Origin: Anaerolineales bacterium
Lineage (GTDB): Bacteria; Chloroflexota; Anaerolineae; Anaerolineales; Villigracilaceae
Direction: 5' to 3'
Length of the DNA: 6,646 nucleotides
Assembly: GCA_029933275.1 (NCBI GenBank)
Contig: JAOZOM010000096.1
Coordinates: 1-6,646, forward strand
Every line of letters starts with the position of its first letter. Position 1 is the first letter of the stretch. A model generated the notes under the pieces. It was not told where the DNA came from and searched no databases. It saw only the letters and a list, made by a program, of their open reading frames with translations. Positions 6,464 to 6,646 of this stretch are shown here, in pieces. A program made the position numbers and the translations under genes.

Positions 6464-6511
6464 CCATCCCCATCACATTTTTCGTTTTAGCATGGCTTCG
6501 GGGTTTGGGGC

Positions 6512-6547
6512 GGTAGGGGCGCAGCATACTGCGCCTCTACCTTTTTT
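6512..6547 (+). repeat. Terminator-like / REP-type hairpin
   Basis: GGTAGGGGCGCAG (6512-6524), loop CATA (6525-6528), CTGCGCCTCTACC (6529-6541): a 13-bp stem with a single G-T pair, then six T's (6542-6547). The T-tract suits termination on the + strand, yet no + strand gene lies just upstream; the nearest genes are on the - strand, where no T-run follows the stem. A dispersed palindrome is therefore at least as likely as a terminator. The sequence is close to GTAGGGGCGCAGCATGCTG-type palindromes I recall from several environmental genomes (not searched). Confidence 0.6.
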
Positions 6548-6579
6548 CATAACATTCGCTAAATTCGTGTTATTTGTGA
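6548..6579 (-). repeat. 9-nt periodic stretch directly after the right-edge gene's stop
   Basis: Read on the - strand from the base after the TAA: TCACAAATA (6579-6571), ACACGAATT (6570-6562), TAGCGAATG (6561-6553), then TTATG and the A-run of the hairpin. The units share RCRAAT-like cores at a 9-nt period. This mirrors the arrangement after the aminotransferase gene, with a different core. Confidence 0.45.
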
Positions 6580-6646
6580 TTACCGCTTCAACGTCCTATA
6601 CTTCACGCTCTTCGGCACATCGACAGATTTGCCATACCGCTTATGA
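6580..6646 (-). CDS. C-terminal end of a gene entering from the right edge, unknown function
   Basis: The - strand frame is open from the right edge to TAA (6582-6580) and gives 21 residues, HKRYGKSVDVPKSVKYRTLK plus a final R. The basic, non-repetitive tail and the stop followed at once by the 9-nt periodic element support a real gene end. Too little is present to assign a family. Confidence 0.45.
   Translation of the reverse strand, partial: HKRYGKSVDVPKSVKYRTLKR

Noticed and set aside
6293..6490. + strand 65-residue ORF opposite the CxxC ORF
   Set aside because: Only one strand is likely to code here; the + version has no ribosome binding site and no motif.

Overview
The window is ordinary bacterial chromosome of medium G+C. 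Seven reading regions are supported to differing degrees: a 5'-truncated class III aminotransferase on the + strand, a yebC-ruvC-ruvA cluster on the - strand, a large membrane-bound PAS/GGDEF diguanylate cyclase on the - strand, two doubtful small ORFs, and the last 21 codons of a - strand gene that enters from the right edge. The host cannot be fixed from this sequence alone. The aminotransferase subtype and the intergenic repeats with 9-nt periodicity would fit a Chloroflexota (Anaerolineae-like) bacterium; this is a weak inference from general familiarity.

Layout. 1-1256 (+): PLP-dependent aminotransferase, with its N-terminus outside the window. 1257-1334: a 9-nt periodic stretch directly after the stop, then a perfect 18-bp hairpin with a T-tract. 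1303-1542 (+): a weak small ORF that converges on ruvA. 3367-1536 (-): yebC, ruvC and ruvA, tightly packed and probably one transcript, from a promoter with a perfect TATAAT near 3430. 5880-3472 (-): the 802-residue diguanylate cyclase. 5881-6268: AT-rich non-coding DNA holding the probable cyclase promoter and a few short repeats. 6463-6269 (-): an uncertain 64-residue ORF with one CxxC motif. 6512-6579: a second hairpin plus 9-nt periodic stretch. 6646-6580 (-): the end of a truncated gene.

How the genes relate. RuvC (Holliday junction resolvase) and RuvA (junction-binding protein) act together in recombinational repair; the RuvB motor gene is not next to them here. YebC is a TACO1-type translation/regulatory factor that is often a neighbour of ruvC. 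The cyclase appears to be its own transcription unit, coupling an outside signal to c-di-GMP synthesis. The aminotransferase is metabolically unrelated.

I see no new multi-gene system. The item most worth a second look is the repeated arrangement of a stop codon, then about 32-35 nt of 9-nt periodic sequence, then a strong hairpin, found at both ends of the window after unrelated genes.
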